Shown here: positions 36,924-49,042 of the stretch, piece by piece
Layout: every line of letters starts with the position of its first letter
Position numbering within the stretch: the stretch's first letter is position 1
Source: Mya arenaria
Taxonomy: Eukaryota > Mollusca > Bivalvia > Myida > Myidae
Direction: 5' to 3'
Assembly: GCF_026914265.1 (NCBI RefSeq)
Contig: NC_069127.1
Coordinates: 19,585,045-19,649,044, forward strand
Length of the DNA stretch: 64,000 nt
Program-made: the position numbers and the translations under genes
Notes under the pieces: generated by a model
Databases searched by the model: none
The model's input: the letters and a program-made list of their open reading frames with translations, nothing else
What the model was told of the DNA's origin: nothing

Positions 36924-38202
36924 TGTATAATACGTTTTTAATTACAATGTACTATTTTCATAAGTTATAAAGTGTAGATGTGAACTACAGACAGGCGAAA
37001 CACTATTAACATTTACACTGTTTTTATAAATCAAAGCAATGGTAGTGATGATAGACTCGGGCAATGATCAGTAGATTTATTAAAGCATGTATAATCTGGA
37101 TCATACAGCATGCTTTAGAATGGATCTCCTTTAGCACTGTTGAAGTGTTACCATATTTCTTTTATGACTTCATGTTTCCTGCAACATAGTTATATTTCTT
37201 GTATAGTTGAAATAAGATAAGCTTACAGTTTCATAATTTTACTTTACTTCCAAAGTTTGCCAATGTTTATCCAGTCTTACAAAGAAAATCACTGTAAAAA
37301 AATCCTGTATAAAGCAGCTAAACTATAGAATAAGCTGCCATGTTTCCTTCTCAATTATCTAATGATCGTTTCGTTATGTGCATACATCACTTGTCAACTT
37401 TTCATGTATTATTGCCACAGTTATTTCTTTCATTATGCGTATACTTTGTATATCTGAAAACTGAAAATTTTATTAAAAAATATTGAAATCTATATTGTTT
37501 AAACCAAAAATGGCATCTCTTTATTAAGTATGTCTTTGTAGTATATGTTGTATCTTGCTATGTCCAAGTGTACGTGTCAACCTTTCAAGCCGTCATTCTG
37601 GATATACGAGTTTGTCGGCTTTTGCTATCTGTTCCAGAGTATGGCACGGAATCATTGCATACGATCAAGATATAGTGTCTGCTGTTTTAAATGAAACTGC
37701 AACCTCAGAATTGTTTTGGCCCCATTTTCTCGAAAGATTTTAATCGTACCAAGCTTAAGTGGTTTATTTCATTAACCCAGATTTGCTTCCTTACTCATGA
37801 TTTTACTGATGGAAAAATATTTCATCATTATTATAAAAAAAGCTTAGCTTTATCCTTTTATAAAGGACTTATGAGATGGTTTAGCTTTCCGCCATTTTTT
37901 TTTTATCAACAATTAATTAAGAAACAAACTTGTTTGCAAACTAAAGCTAACTGGTTTTAGTATAAGGACGGTATTCATCAAATATAAAATATGTTTTTTT
38001 TTGTATAAGGACGGTATTCATTAAAGATAGAATATAAATAGTTAAATGAACCACTTTAAATGGTCGCTTCTTCGTTCCGGAGGTATTTCCATAACTCCGC
38101 CAATTTGTAGTTGATTTCCAAAATTCTTTTACTAATGAATTCGGCCTGTTAATTATTCCATTTGCAAGAGCTCCGACTATTTAGGTGTCCATCTCCTTTA
38201 AG

Positions 38203-38417
38203 CCACCAGAAAGGCCGTTTCCCTGTACGCGCGTCGGGACAAATTGGGCTTCGCGAAAGAACTGGCCAACACGCTGGGGCCCGCGAACTACGGAGTGAAT
38301 AATCCGAGTGTTACAAAAAATAGAAGCCAATAGTACTTGCTACTTGGGCGGAACTATGTACCTACGCAGAAAGAGAACACCCCTGAACCCGGGGCCTACA
38401 ACCAACACAACGGGAAA
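38203..38417 (+). pseudogene. orphan ODF3/SHIPPO-like exon, copy 2, with stop
   Basis: Same 215-base length and splice-like edges as 5350-5564. The first unit is kept (PG-rich repeat altered to NTLGPANYGV), but the codon pair for Pro-Gln has become Gln-stop (AGCCAATAGTAC near 38324), and the second unit reads TPEPGAYN. Decay is ahead of copy 1, as expected for a captured exon without function. Confidence 0.6.
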
Positions 38418-38634
38418 GTGTTGAACGTGTACGTGTATAAGTTACTCATTCAATATGATGGACTTAAAATTCGTTTGCCACGACATCTCTCTTTGTGGTG
38501 ACGTAGCACTCAACAATTATTCATACGTACACGTACAAGTAACGTTTCTCAACCTTTCTAATATTAGCAATGTTAACTACATTGCCGTATTTCAATATTT
38601 ATATGAAAAACACTTAATCATATAAACGCCGTAC

Positions 38635-39273
38635 TGTCGCGTAACGCGACTAAAATGTAGAGTTTAAATGGTTAAAGCAACAGTCTCTTTTAAAGTATAA
38701 AGATTAATTTATTTCATTAAACTAACATTGATTTAACAATACATATATTCAAAGTAACATTTAATGGTCATATTAGTACCGATGTTAATTAAGAATTAAT
38801 GGGTAATAAAATACTAATTAGCGCACATCTTTGGCATGTTAATTGTAAAAAGCACATGGTTGTCTAATGGAATGTGACCATTCAAAACAATTAATGAGAC
38901 AGTTCATTGTAAACATTTGTATAAGGAATTACTATTTTTATACGGAATATGTCGTTTAGTAGCTATAAAAGCTTTAATAAGCGTAGTTTAGTTAATGTGT
39001 CTGTCAAAATATATACTATGTTGAATTGTGTTTATGACAGTACTGACCTATATTCAGAGTATTTATACTCATTCGTTTGTGGATTATGGAGTTGGTAGTC
39101 CGAGTGAAGTCCGGGTTCGGTCTGGAAGTGCTGGACTCACATGTAATTTAGCGAGAATTATATTATTATACGAAGAAAGATCATTTTAAATAAAGAATGA
39201 ACATTGGAACAATTATTGGTTAATGAGTTAGATTCTAGAAAGTTCTGGATTGTTCTGTGGCTGTTACACTACA
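38635..39273. mobile_element. solo LTR of a retrotransposon
   Basis: Element of 639 bases beginning TGTCGCG and ending ACTACA, flanked by GTAC on both sides (38631-38634 and 39274-39277). The empty site is preserved near 5768 (CCGTACGCATTTAACGG), so it inserted after the unit was duplicated and is fairly young. An AATAAA lies near 39189. Family not determined; TGT..ACA ends and a 4-base duplication fit Ty3-like or BEL-like elements. Confidence 0.75.
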
Positions 39274-39739
39274 GTACGCATTTAACGGAATGATCGGTCG
39301 GAGATATCTGGCGATATGTGAGACTGCGTAATCGTGCGCTTGTTTGCCACACTAATAGTTATCATGAACATTAGCCATCCCATATATTTATTAAGAGTCT
39401 AGTATTATCTTCTGGGTTTTTTTTAGAGTTTCGGAAGTGCCCCTCTAAAAGATATTGTGTTGTCCGTTTTATTATATATTTATACGTACATGTGAACATG
39501 TGTTCTATTTTATAAAAAAAGAGATTGCGAGTTTTCGCTTTATTATATTTTTATATTTACATGTGTTTACATTTTATAAATGTACTATGAGTACATTTCC
39601 GCTGTTAACTGTCAGCGTTATCAAATTGATGTGATCATGTTTAATCTATATAATCTTATTCCATTTGATTATGTTATTGTATTACTTCATGTTTTTTCTG
39701 ACGCTAACCCTGTTCCGTGATTCACTGCCAATCCCTGTA

Positions 39740-39915
39740 CTGTATCTACAAACTACAAAAGCAGTGACGACATATCTACAAATTACCATAGAAATGGGGT
39801 CTAGAAATATTGACATTTCTACACTTTTCCATAGCAACGATGATATTTTAATGTATTACCATAGCAACGTTGAAAGATTTGCACTTTACCATAACAAGGG
39901 AAACATTATCATTTC
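39740..39915. repeat. X-box-like tandem array, copy 2 (shortened)
   Basis: About four units around ACCATAGCAAC, fewer than at 6145-6385. The spacer that follows to about 41530 matches 6386-8009 and shows no gene. Confidence 0.5.
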
Positions 39916-41539
39916 TTAAACTTTTTTTAATGTACGTGTTTGTTTTTTATAAAAAAAAGAAAACATATATATTCATATTATAACCTTTATTTCTACCGAA
40001 TAAAAGGCCTTCAAGGTTTAATAATTAAGAGTTGTTGTTTTACAATTTGACATACATAACGTAATATGGTTCCCGCCGGCTGAAAAGAGGTAGTACTGTA
40101 AAGAAATTCAGAACATATAAGGTAGAATCTTTATAACTAAAAAGAGTTCGGATTGTTTGCTCTGTCGTTCTTTATTGTAAAGAGTTTACCTTAAATGTTT
40201 TTACTAATACTTGACAATAGCGGCCGTTTAATTTTTGAATCGACCAGAAAATCGAAATTAAATGAATTTATTTCACTACTAATGTATGCTGAGATAGTTT
40301 TAAGTTTTAAACCTATAACATTGGACCAGCGTTGGCCCTTTTGTACAAATAAATATTTACCAATTATTAAGGGTTCATCGCTTTAAATAAGCAAATCAGA
40401 GCCAAGTATTTCTTATCTAGTTTGTTTGGTGGACTAGGTGATTGAATCGATTCACTGTTTATGCCGTGACGTCAATTATCTTTTTTTAAATTTAACGAAA
40501 TGTTTCCTTGCAATTAATTCGTTAAATTTGCACAACTATTACCTATTCTGAAAGTTAATTCAAATTGCGAAGAAAAGCGTTCAAAGGATTTAAATGTCTA
40601 TTATATTTCAATGCAATGTGTTAATATTACATTGAGTTTTATAGAAACGTTAATAAATTCTTAACTGTTACATTGTGTTATAATTTCATTTACTTCTAGC
40701 ATACAGATGGCCAAACTTGAGTTGTGGAGTACATGCTGATTCTCTAAAAATATATTTTAAATGTATTATTTGAAATCGAGTAAAAATCGCCCCGCTCTTC
40801 CATTTAATTTTGTCATAATTTCCAGTTTTATAGAGACTGAGAACGGTAGTCTTTAGTTTATATAATCGTAGCTTTGTTGCAGACCTTGTATATACAAAGG
40901 TTTTGGTACATTTTACTTGTTACTTATTGTTGATTCCATTCATTCACTTTACATGACTGAATTTGTAATCACTTATGAGTTTTTAGACCGCATTATCGCA
41001 TTTATCTTTCCCCTATCCTCATGTTTCAATGCACGTATAGTCAGGTCAAATGTAGATGGTCATTAGTATAGCTTTTTAGCAATGTTCTATAACGTAAATA
41101 GGTGGCTATACAATAAATTAATGAATACAATACTTAAAATATAAACTAAAAACCTAGACCTAGGATGCAGGCTCCGTCAACTTTGATTCAATATCCTTTT
41201 CTTGAATTGTTTAAAAAGCAACCTATAGTAAATATTCGTAGATTGAATTTACATTTAGCTAATACTTGCCAAGTACGTTCTAATACAGATTCAAATAATA
41301 ATTTTTTCTTCAAGAATTAAAAAGTGGTTGTCTCTCCATTAAAATTACCAATAGTACGAACGTTACGAATGGTGGCTTGTTTCCTAACATTTCTTCGTGC
41401 AAATCTGGGAAATGTATTTGCTGTTCTTTTCTTCGAAATAGCCCAAATATTCCCTCTTTCATAAATAATAGAACATTTAACTGTTTACTAAAGAAAAACT
41501 TCTCTTGAAAATCATCGTTCTTTATATATGTTCTTACGT

Positions 41540-42700
41540 GATATATGGATACTTGTGGAATACAGTTTGTAGGACAGAAAGGGAGGCCATTGAATCCGGT
41601 TCTGAGAACTTTTTTATAAAATCAAAAACAATAATAACTCCTTGAATTTTTTTATATCAACATTTTTATAAGTGCGGACATAGTTTGGATAAATTTACCA
41701 TTCATCCAGCAGAACATATATTATTTACAGATGAAGTAAATAATTCCTATTATCCGCCTTGACTCAATGTTCACATATTTAATGTAGGTAATATATCAAA
41801 GAGTAGTAATATCTATATTTGTTTATTATTTAAAGATAGAAAGCGTAAGACAAGAGCACATGGTAAGAGGATTAAAGGAAACATAAAACGGAAACAACGT
41901 CAAGCTATTGATTTCGATCAGTGAAATAATATTCTGTTACTAAATGGTAAACATCGATTCAGTTACTTCTTTACGCTTATTGGATAAGGAAGCGGAAAAA
42001 GTCATTTTAAGGACAGATGATCCAAAGTATGAATGCGCTTGTATTGTTAATGGTTATACTAAATATTACCTCCATCCTACGATTGATAATGTGGAGATCG
42101 TGTTAAACTTTCTTTCAGCAACAAGGGTATATACATTTTCAATTTAAATGGTTTATTCAGAATAAAAATGTAGAAAAAATGCATTCCGCAATACTTAAGA
42201 ATAAAAAAGTGCCAATAATATGTTATAATTATAAAAGGCCAATTCGAAATTGCATATTTAACTGTAACAAAGTAGTTGGAGAAGATGACATTTCTGGAAA
42301 TACACCTTCTTCGTGAGATTGAATTGAATATGTGTACCGATACGACGCTGTTGGACATATTGTTACTGGGGATTTTAAGTTTATTAAAAATAATCTCATA
42401 AGAAAACTGCCAAATAAAGGTCTTAAATACCGGATAGGATTTGAAATTGATTTCCATACGTGTAAATAAGAATTGACAAAGACTTTATCTAAATATTGTA
42501 AAAGGTGGTATAAAAGAGAAGGGGTTGAAATTATTGCCTTAATGCCGTGGATGCATAAAATATATTTTAACAATAATCCATTAGCCCTCTCCCCTAAATC
42601 TATTTCGCTATCTCCGAAACTGATTATGAATATCAAATCCATACATAAAATCTTAGGATTCGTTCCAGCTGACAATAATGTAATTATAGTTTGACGTTTA
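41540..42700 (+). mobile_element. decayed Penelope-like fragment, copy 3
   Basis: Counterpart of 8010-9235: a GIY-YIG-like remnant near 41550-41590, then the N-terminal reverse-transcriptase-side region (YDAV-GHIVTGDF, KYRIGFEIDFHTC, FVPADNNVIIV near 42660). Lies beyond the MCT3 3' end on the opposite strand. Broken. Confidence 0.65.
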
Positions 42701-43012
42701 TATTATGTAAATATTATCATTGGTGAGTTATAATCTTCTAGAACTTACATTCCTAGCCTACTCGATGCAAAAGGTATTTTTAAAATTCATATTGGTTCTA
42801 ATGTTCAATTTCAAGTTATGTTGAATGATGATAAAAAACATTCCAACAATACACTAGTAACCTTAAGTGCATACAAACGTATAAAGCACGATTTATAGTT
42901 AATTTAATTTCTTATTCTACTAAACAGGTTTCGATTTTACTTTTATCCTCCTTAACCGCGATTACAATGCAAGTGAAAACATATAGTAAAACAGTTTATG
43001 AGAATTCTGGAA

Positions 43013-43780
43013 TTACAGGTTGACCTTTGAACTGTTCTCATCAGCAACTGCTGTAAAACCAACATTGAATACTCCGACTAGTTGAACCTTGCCAGAAGGT
43101 TCGGAAAATATTTCCACATCTTTTGTATGTTTCTTCTTTCTTTTACAAACACAGAATGTGGAAAGTCCCATCACAAATGAACTTGCAATCAAGGAAATGC
43201 CCGCAAAATGAAATGCTGATTGATAGTTTCCTAACGCGTCCCTTATCCACCCTGAAAATACAATGTAAAACACGGTGTTACAATATTAAATTTAAAAATA
43301 AATGTTGAGGAAAAATATTTTAATTGAATACCTTTTTTGGCAATGAAACAAATATTTGCATTTATAAATTAATTACCAAAAAATACCTAATTCAAGTTTC
43401 TTACCATAGAATTAATAATTGAGAGAAGGAAGGCGTCACGTGATGCTCTATGGCTAGCGGCGGGAGGATTACGGTGGCGGGGGAATGGCCGCATGTCGCC
43501 AACATGACGGATACACCAAAGCAAAGAAACAATGGTCTCTTCAATAGAGTGTAGTCTAAATACTCGCGGAACCCCTTCTGAATGAATGACGAGTTTCCAG
43601 AAGTTTATTGGTAGCGGGTGTCATTTGCGTTCTTTCTCTGCATGTCATCTACATCACAATAATCACTCTCATTTCTAATTTGTTCATTTGCGTTCTTTCT
43701 CTGCATGTCTTGTTCGCACAATAATCACTCTCACTAATTTGTTCATTTGCATTCTTTCTTTCAAATGGCAGTTGTCTTCC
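43013..43780 (-). pseudogene. MCT3: 3' remnant of an MCT transporter
   Basis: The last exon (43251-43013, acceptor CAG intact) is open and encodes WIRDALGNYQSAFHFAG and the cytosolic tail. Upstream, only a decayed piece of exon 4 remains (about 43415-43780): the LKRPLFLCFGVSVMLATCGHS region and about three loop repeats. Membrane segments after it and exons 1-3 are missing. At about 43785 the sequence changes to unrelated DNA holding a large hairpin. It would have been the partner of PAL6. Confidence 0.8.
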
Positions 43781-43934
43781 TTTATTTAAGTCTGTTTTCC
43801 CAGATAAATATATGACTTTGAATTTAGATTTTGATGATAAGAAGCAAGTTTAAAATACATAATTAAAGTCTTCTTTCTTAAAATAAGGCAAATTTTAAAA
43901 ATATTTTAACCCTAGAAGATTAAAGAATTGATTA

Positions 43935-44125
43935 GATGTGTATCATAATTTGAAGTCAAGGACTTTTTCACTTCAGAAACGGACTTGAACTTCACCATGG
44001 CCCGATTTAGCAAAAACGATTTTTTTATCTGATTTTTCTCGTTCGCCTGCTAAATCGGGTCATGGTGAAGTTCATGTCCGTTCCTGAAGTGAAAAAGTCC
44101 TTGACTTCAAATTACGATACACATC
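43935..44125. repeat. 78-bp perfect-length hairpin (inverted repeat)
   Basis: Arms 43935-44012 and 44048-44125 are both 78 bases and differ at only four positions; the loop is 35 bases. Arms share AAGTCAAGGACTTTTTCACT and CGATTTAGCA. It lies in a segment of about 0.87 kb (43790-44655) that replaces most of MCT3 and matches nothing else here. Possibly a fold-back transposon; no terminal duplication identified. Confidence 0.85.
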
Positions 44126-45492
44126 ACATATCAAACTGAAAGACTCGTGATCTCAAGGCTAAACAATTGTGCAGAAGTTTCTTTTCATTTCTCCAAAATG
44201 TATGTAATGTGCTTGCAGTAAACATAATAGGAGGTTAGGGTACAAACAATCGGCGTGGAAACATGTACAGTCGAGTTACAACCATGAAGTTTGGAAAATA
44301 GCAATATATACATGCAAGCATAGTTACAACATGCACAGATATGCCATTTTTGCAGGGAAAATACGAACAATTGTGGATAAAATCAACACGTTTATTTGCA
44401 AACATTGCCACCTTAGCCACAATCTGTTCAATAACTTTTTATCTTTAAAGTTATGATACCAAACTAAGATGTCGATCGAAGAAAATATGTGTTCGCCACA
44501 TACTGGATGCATACATTTTTTCAAAATTTTAAGTAAAAGTCCACTTACCAGGCAAAAGTTGGTACCATAATCGGTACCTTTCATTCTAAATCAGCCATTT
44601 TGTTTGCCATGAAACATTTTTCTCACTTTATGTTTGCATGAAACGTCCTCCCCTTGTGTGTGTAAAAATGTGCGTACATTCACAGTGGATATTCAAGTTG
44701 AACTTTCGGTTTATTCTCTCCTGATGGGTTGAAAGGCACATTTTCCGATATTTTCTCCCTGACGTATTCTTTAAACGCCCGTGTTTACATTAAAGGACGA
44801 CGATGGCATTCAAAAAATTTTAAGACTAGAGCGAATGTATTATATGGCACAACGTCGCTGTTTTGTTTACGGCGGTATGCAATGTGTACTGAATGATAAA
44901 CGGTCATTGACATATCACATCTTGACCAATGTCAAATTAATGTTTTGTAAACCGACATTTAGTGAGTTGTATTACTTTAAGAATTACACACATACATATG
45001 TTTTATTAGTTGAATAAACAGTGAATGCTTAATTGTTTATGTAGTTGCAGTAACTTGGTGAACAAAAATGAAAAATATCATTCTATAAATGCGAAAGTAA
45101 CTAAATCGAAAATGCAAGACGTTCTTTATCAGATATTCGTCGTGCGACCTATATTTGTCCAGGTTTGCCTTTAATGACGCTATAATTCTTAAATTAACCA
45201 TACTTAACAGATCGAGAGCATATAATAATATAATTTTAAAATAGCAAATACAAAAGAAAACACAGTTGATCAAATATAACACCAAACGGATTCCCTGAAA
45301 TTTCTTATCTAGTTGACACATTAATAATTTATCGCCAACGAACTTGTGAATGTTGTCAAAATAGTGTACGAGATTAAAGACAGATTATCGAATAAACAAA
45401 CACATAATTGTTAATGTTTTGTGAGCTTTCAACTCAGGGAAACAAATGCTATTATATATCGCTTTATATTTTAAGGTATTCAGTTCATTAAT
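44126..45492. other. unique segment, then PAL6 3' flank
   Basis: Up to about 44655 no similarity to other parts of the window. From there the PAL-MCT intergenic sequence resumes (compare 14050 onward). No gene recognised. Confidence 0.5.
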
Positions 45493-47601
45493 TTAAGCGG
45501 TTTGAGCTGTTTTGTCATGATGGTGGCTAGACGGAAGTGAAGATGTCAAACAGGACGTCCTCCACTGAGCGGCTCTGGACGGCCGTCAAAAGCCGTCCAA
45601 GCCAAGTGTCGATAGCCTGTTGCCCGAAGTAGAACGGAATGTCCAGCTCCTTCCGAATAAAGTTGTACATTCGGATTGTACCTGAACAAATAAAAAACAC
45701 ATGTAATAACCATATGTAAGTTACGCTTAGATCGTTAATAGTGGTCGTTTATCAGCAAACAAAATAATATTATACTGTTGTTTTGCTTTATATAACTACA
45801 TAATTTAATCAATTACCGGTAATTTGTTTATACCAACCGTTTTAAAATGAAACAAATGTGCAATATTAAACTGTTGCGTATCACACATTTTAAATGGTCA
45901 GTATCAGTACCTTTTCCCATGTATTTCGATGCATCCATATCTCCGTTGCATGTCCGTTTGTAGATGTTTCTCATCCGTTGGTACACCATCATCTCTGCAG
46001 TTTCCTTCGTCACCTGCATTCCTGAGGCTTCCTTGAGAGCCGCTATCCGTTCGTCGCACAGAAACATAAGATCGTACCACTCCGTCTTCTCTAACAAATT
46101 GGTGGCCTCCGGGTACTGTTCCCGGAGCTTATCGGCCTCCTCCATGGCGAGATTCCGCAGTCGTCGGAGGTCCACGGCCTGGGCGGTTAGACACAACAGG
46201 TTAGTCACCATCATCTGTACGATCTCAACCGCCTCCGCCGTCAGCCGCGCGCTTACCAGTGCCATTGAATTAACGGACTGGTTGTGTATCTCAGCGCTGA
46301 TCACGTGGTTGCTCATGGGGTTCACAAGGTGGTCAAGCTCCGACATGTACGACGCCATCGCTATATCGCAGCCTTTGAATCCAAAATCAAGATTTATATT
46401 ACATCCGCTGAGATTTGGAGGTAGTCCAAAATTTAGTTTTACGTTCACAACTTCTTGAAACTGAGCAAGGAGCAGTTTCCCACACACACACCCATTACTT
46501 GTCTGGTCTGATCCATCGCGATTGACATGGTTTCTCCTTGGAAATTCGCTCCGTGTGCAATGGTGTTTGTGCGATGGTCAATAATTGGGTTATCATTAGC
46601 ACCATTCAGCTCAATGGTGATACGCCTACAAGCATCGACAAGAGTCTCGGCGACGGGCCCAAGCCACTGTGGTGAGCTCCTCAGACTGTATCTGTCCTGC
46701 TTGAGGAAGCCATACTTGTCTGGAAGATGCATGTCGAGAGTGGTAATCGCCAACTGGCTGTCCTCTAGCACGCGTAGCATATTGCAAGCCACTTCTTTTT
46801 GCCCGACATGTGGTAGCATTTCATGAATGAGTGGGTGAAAACTTTCCGTTCTCCCGTGAAGAGCTTCCACTGACATGCCTGTGCAAACTTGAGTTAGGAG
46901 TAGCATAAGGTTGGCGTCATACAGAGTTGGCGCGGAAACACCAGCAGCGAATGAATTCGCATTGATAATAGCCAGTCCTTCTTTTGGTCCCAGGGTAATT
47001 GGCGTAATTCGGACCTCTTTGAGCGCTTTAGGACACGTTGTTTGAACTCCAGCGTGGGTGACCTGCAAATCTGCGCGACCAATCATAGCCGCTGCGATGT
47101 AACCCAGAGGCATCAGGTCCCCACTGGCGCTCACCGAACCTCTCAGTGGGACTCGGGGCGTAATGTCGTGGTTTATCAACTCCACCAGCAACTGGGGCAC
47201 TTCAGGTCGCACGCCGGAGTAACCTTTCGCCAGACAGTTCGCACGCGTCACCATGGCAGCGCGAGTCAAATGCACGGGAAACACTCGACCCATTCCAGCA
47301 TTCATAAACCGAATTAAGGCTGTTTGTACATCATCTGTTTTGCATGACCTTACTTCTGCGCTCCCGCAAAAACCTGTATTTATACCGTACACAATAAGCC
47401 CTTCGTCCAATTTCTCTTTAAGGTATTTATAGTTTGAAACCATTTCCGTTAAAGCGTCCTCGGCCAGAACGACCTTAACCCGGCACTAAGGGCGAGAACC
47501 TCGGGTATAGAGAGTTGTCTCCCGTTCAAGATCACCGTGTCCTTGATCTTTCTACGCTCCTGTATCATGGCCAGCGTTGTCTTAGCGTGACTTTCCGGCA
47601 T
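45493..47601 (-). pseudogene. PAL6: diverged ammonia-lyase with Phe-Met selectivity pair, frameshifted
   Basis: Exons 47601-45911 and 45681-45493 in the PAL5 layout. The MIO triad (SVSASGD), catalytic Tyr and QDRYSLR are kept. At 47308-47303 the codons TTT-ATG give Phe-Met (RFMNAG) where PAL1, PAL3 and PAL5 have CAC-GTG (His-Val). Nearby the PAL5 residues Gly81 and Leu91 are Cys and Thr. Lesions: a 7-base deletion near codon 45 (about 47478), a 2-base CA gain in the run near 46490, and a 1-base gain near the C-terminus (about 45503). The TATA/leader-exon region is deleted: from about 47850 the flank jumps to far-upstream sequence. So it is now a pseudogene, but it seems to have diverged in substrate choice first. 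Confidence 0.85.
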
Positions 47602-49042
47602 TTTTCTTGGTAGTCTAAAGTAAAATGCAAATGTGCATGTAATAATATGGTATTATGATCTAGAGAATGAAAACATATAAAATGAACGTTCATGTAAATA
47701 TAAACTTTGTCATGCGGATTAAAAATTTAAATTAAAACAAATATTACTATATATATATATATTAATAAACAAGGTATGCTTACGCACCACGAGAGTGGAG
47801 TATTCGAAATCTGGTTAAAAATGTTGTAAAAATCCGACCTTTAATACGGCTCACTAATTGAGAGTTCAACGTTCTACACCTAAGGCCTAAACAAAATATG
47901 TATGTTTCGGGTAACCCGACCCTTATAAAAATGCGCCGACACTAACTATTTTTTCCTGTTTCTGAGCAAAAAAATATTCGTTAGAGAATAGAGAGTTACG
48001 AAGGGCGGATAAATGCGAATTGGACGATCTGAATTATTGTTTATAGGATAAAACAAAGTAAGGCAATGACAGTAATGTAGGAAAGACTGCCATGTGCAAG
48101 GAAACAGGTTACCCTAAACAAACAATTGTTTTTGGCCTAAGCTTAGTAATGTTGTTTTGCAAATGCATAAAGTACTTCTTTTGATAGATCACTGTGGGTT
48201 TTCCGACGATAGATTCACAGGGAGCCATTGAAATTGTTGAAACTAAGGAATAATATGAACAGAAAAGAACAGAACATATTAAATGACTGTCAATGATGTG
48301 AAGTACGAAACAAAGAAAGAGTAAATACACATTATTTTATTTAATAATACAAAAATGCAATTTAAACTAATAGCTACTCAAACACTTTGAACAACTCAAA
48401 TGTGTGTTTTATTTCAACTAAAGCAAACTTGATGTCTATTCAATCTACGTGCAAGGTGTATTACTTGAATTTATTGTAATCATTGCAAATGCAATTTAGT
48501 GTAGCCGAGATCCCTAATCATAGAAGTGCTTTGGGTTGACCTATTACTTTATTATTATTTGTGTTATTATTTCCTCAAGTTAATGCATACTCTGATACGA
48601 TTTACCATTTACGTTTTTACTTTATTCCGGATTGTTGGGATAAGAATGAGGTTGTGCACTCACACTGGTTAAACCCCCCAGTAAATTAACATTTTACTGA
48701 TCGTTCCAAGGCGGAACCTAGCCATCCTTGTTAAACAACCCAAGTGTTTATATGTTTTTTTTTATATATTATATATGTAATGTGTTGTTTGTGAAGTTTT
48801 GTGCTGTTGTTCCTGGTTTGTGATTCATTCTTGTTTGTGTTATATGTCTTTGACGTTGAGCCTGTGCAATTAAATGGAGTTTAATGTTTAAACGGTAGTT
48901 GATTCTGTAGTTTCTCACATATTGTAATTTTGGACTTTTTTTCTGGAATTTGTCAATAAATTCAATTCCAAAAATACCCAATTCATTATCATACATGTAT
49001 GTATAGCCGACATAAATAGCTTAAATGTTCTTGTAAACACAC
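47602..49042. other. PAL6 upstream spacer joined to MCT4 3' side
   Basis: 47850-48330 matches sequence normally about 0.9-1.1 kb upstream of PAL1. The interspersed repeat also seen at 12050-12345 recurs at 48630-48905. The MCT4 last exon and the Penelope-like fragment expected here are missing, so a deletion joined these parts. No gene recognised. Confidence 0.55.
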
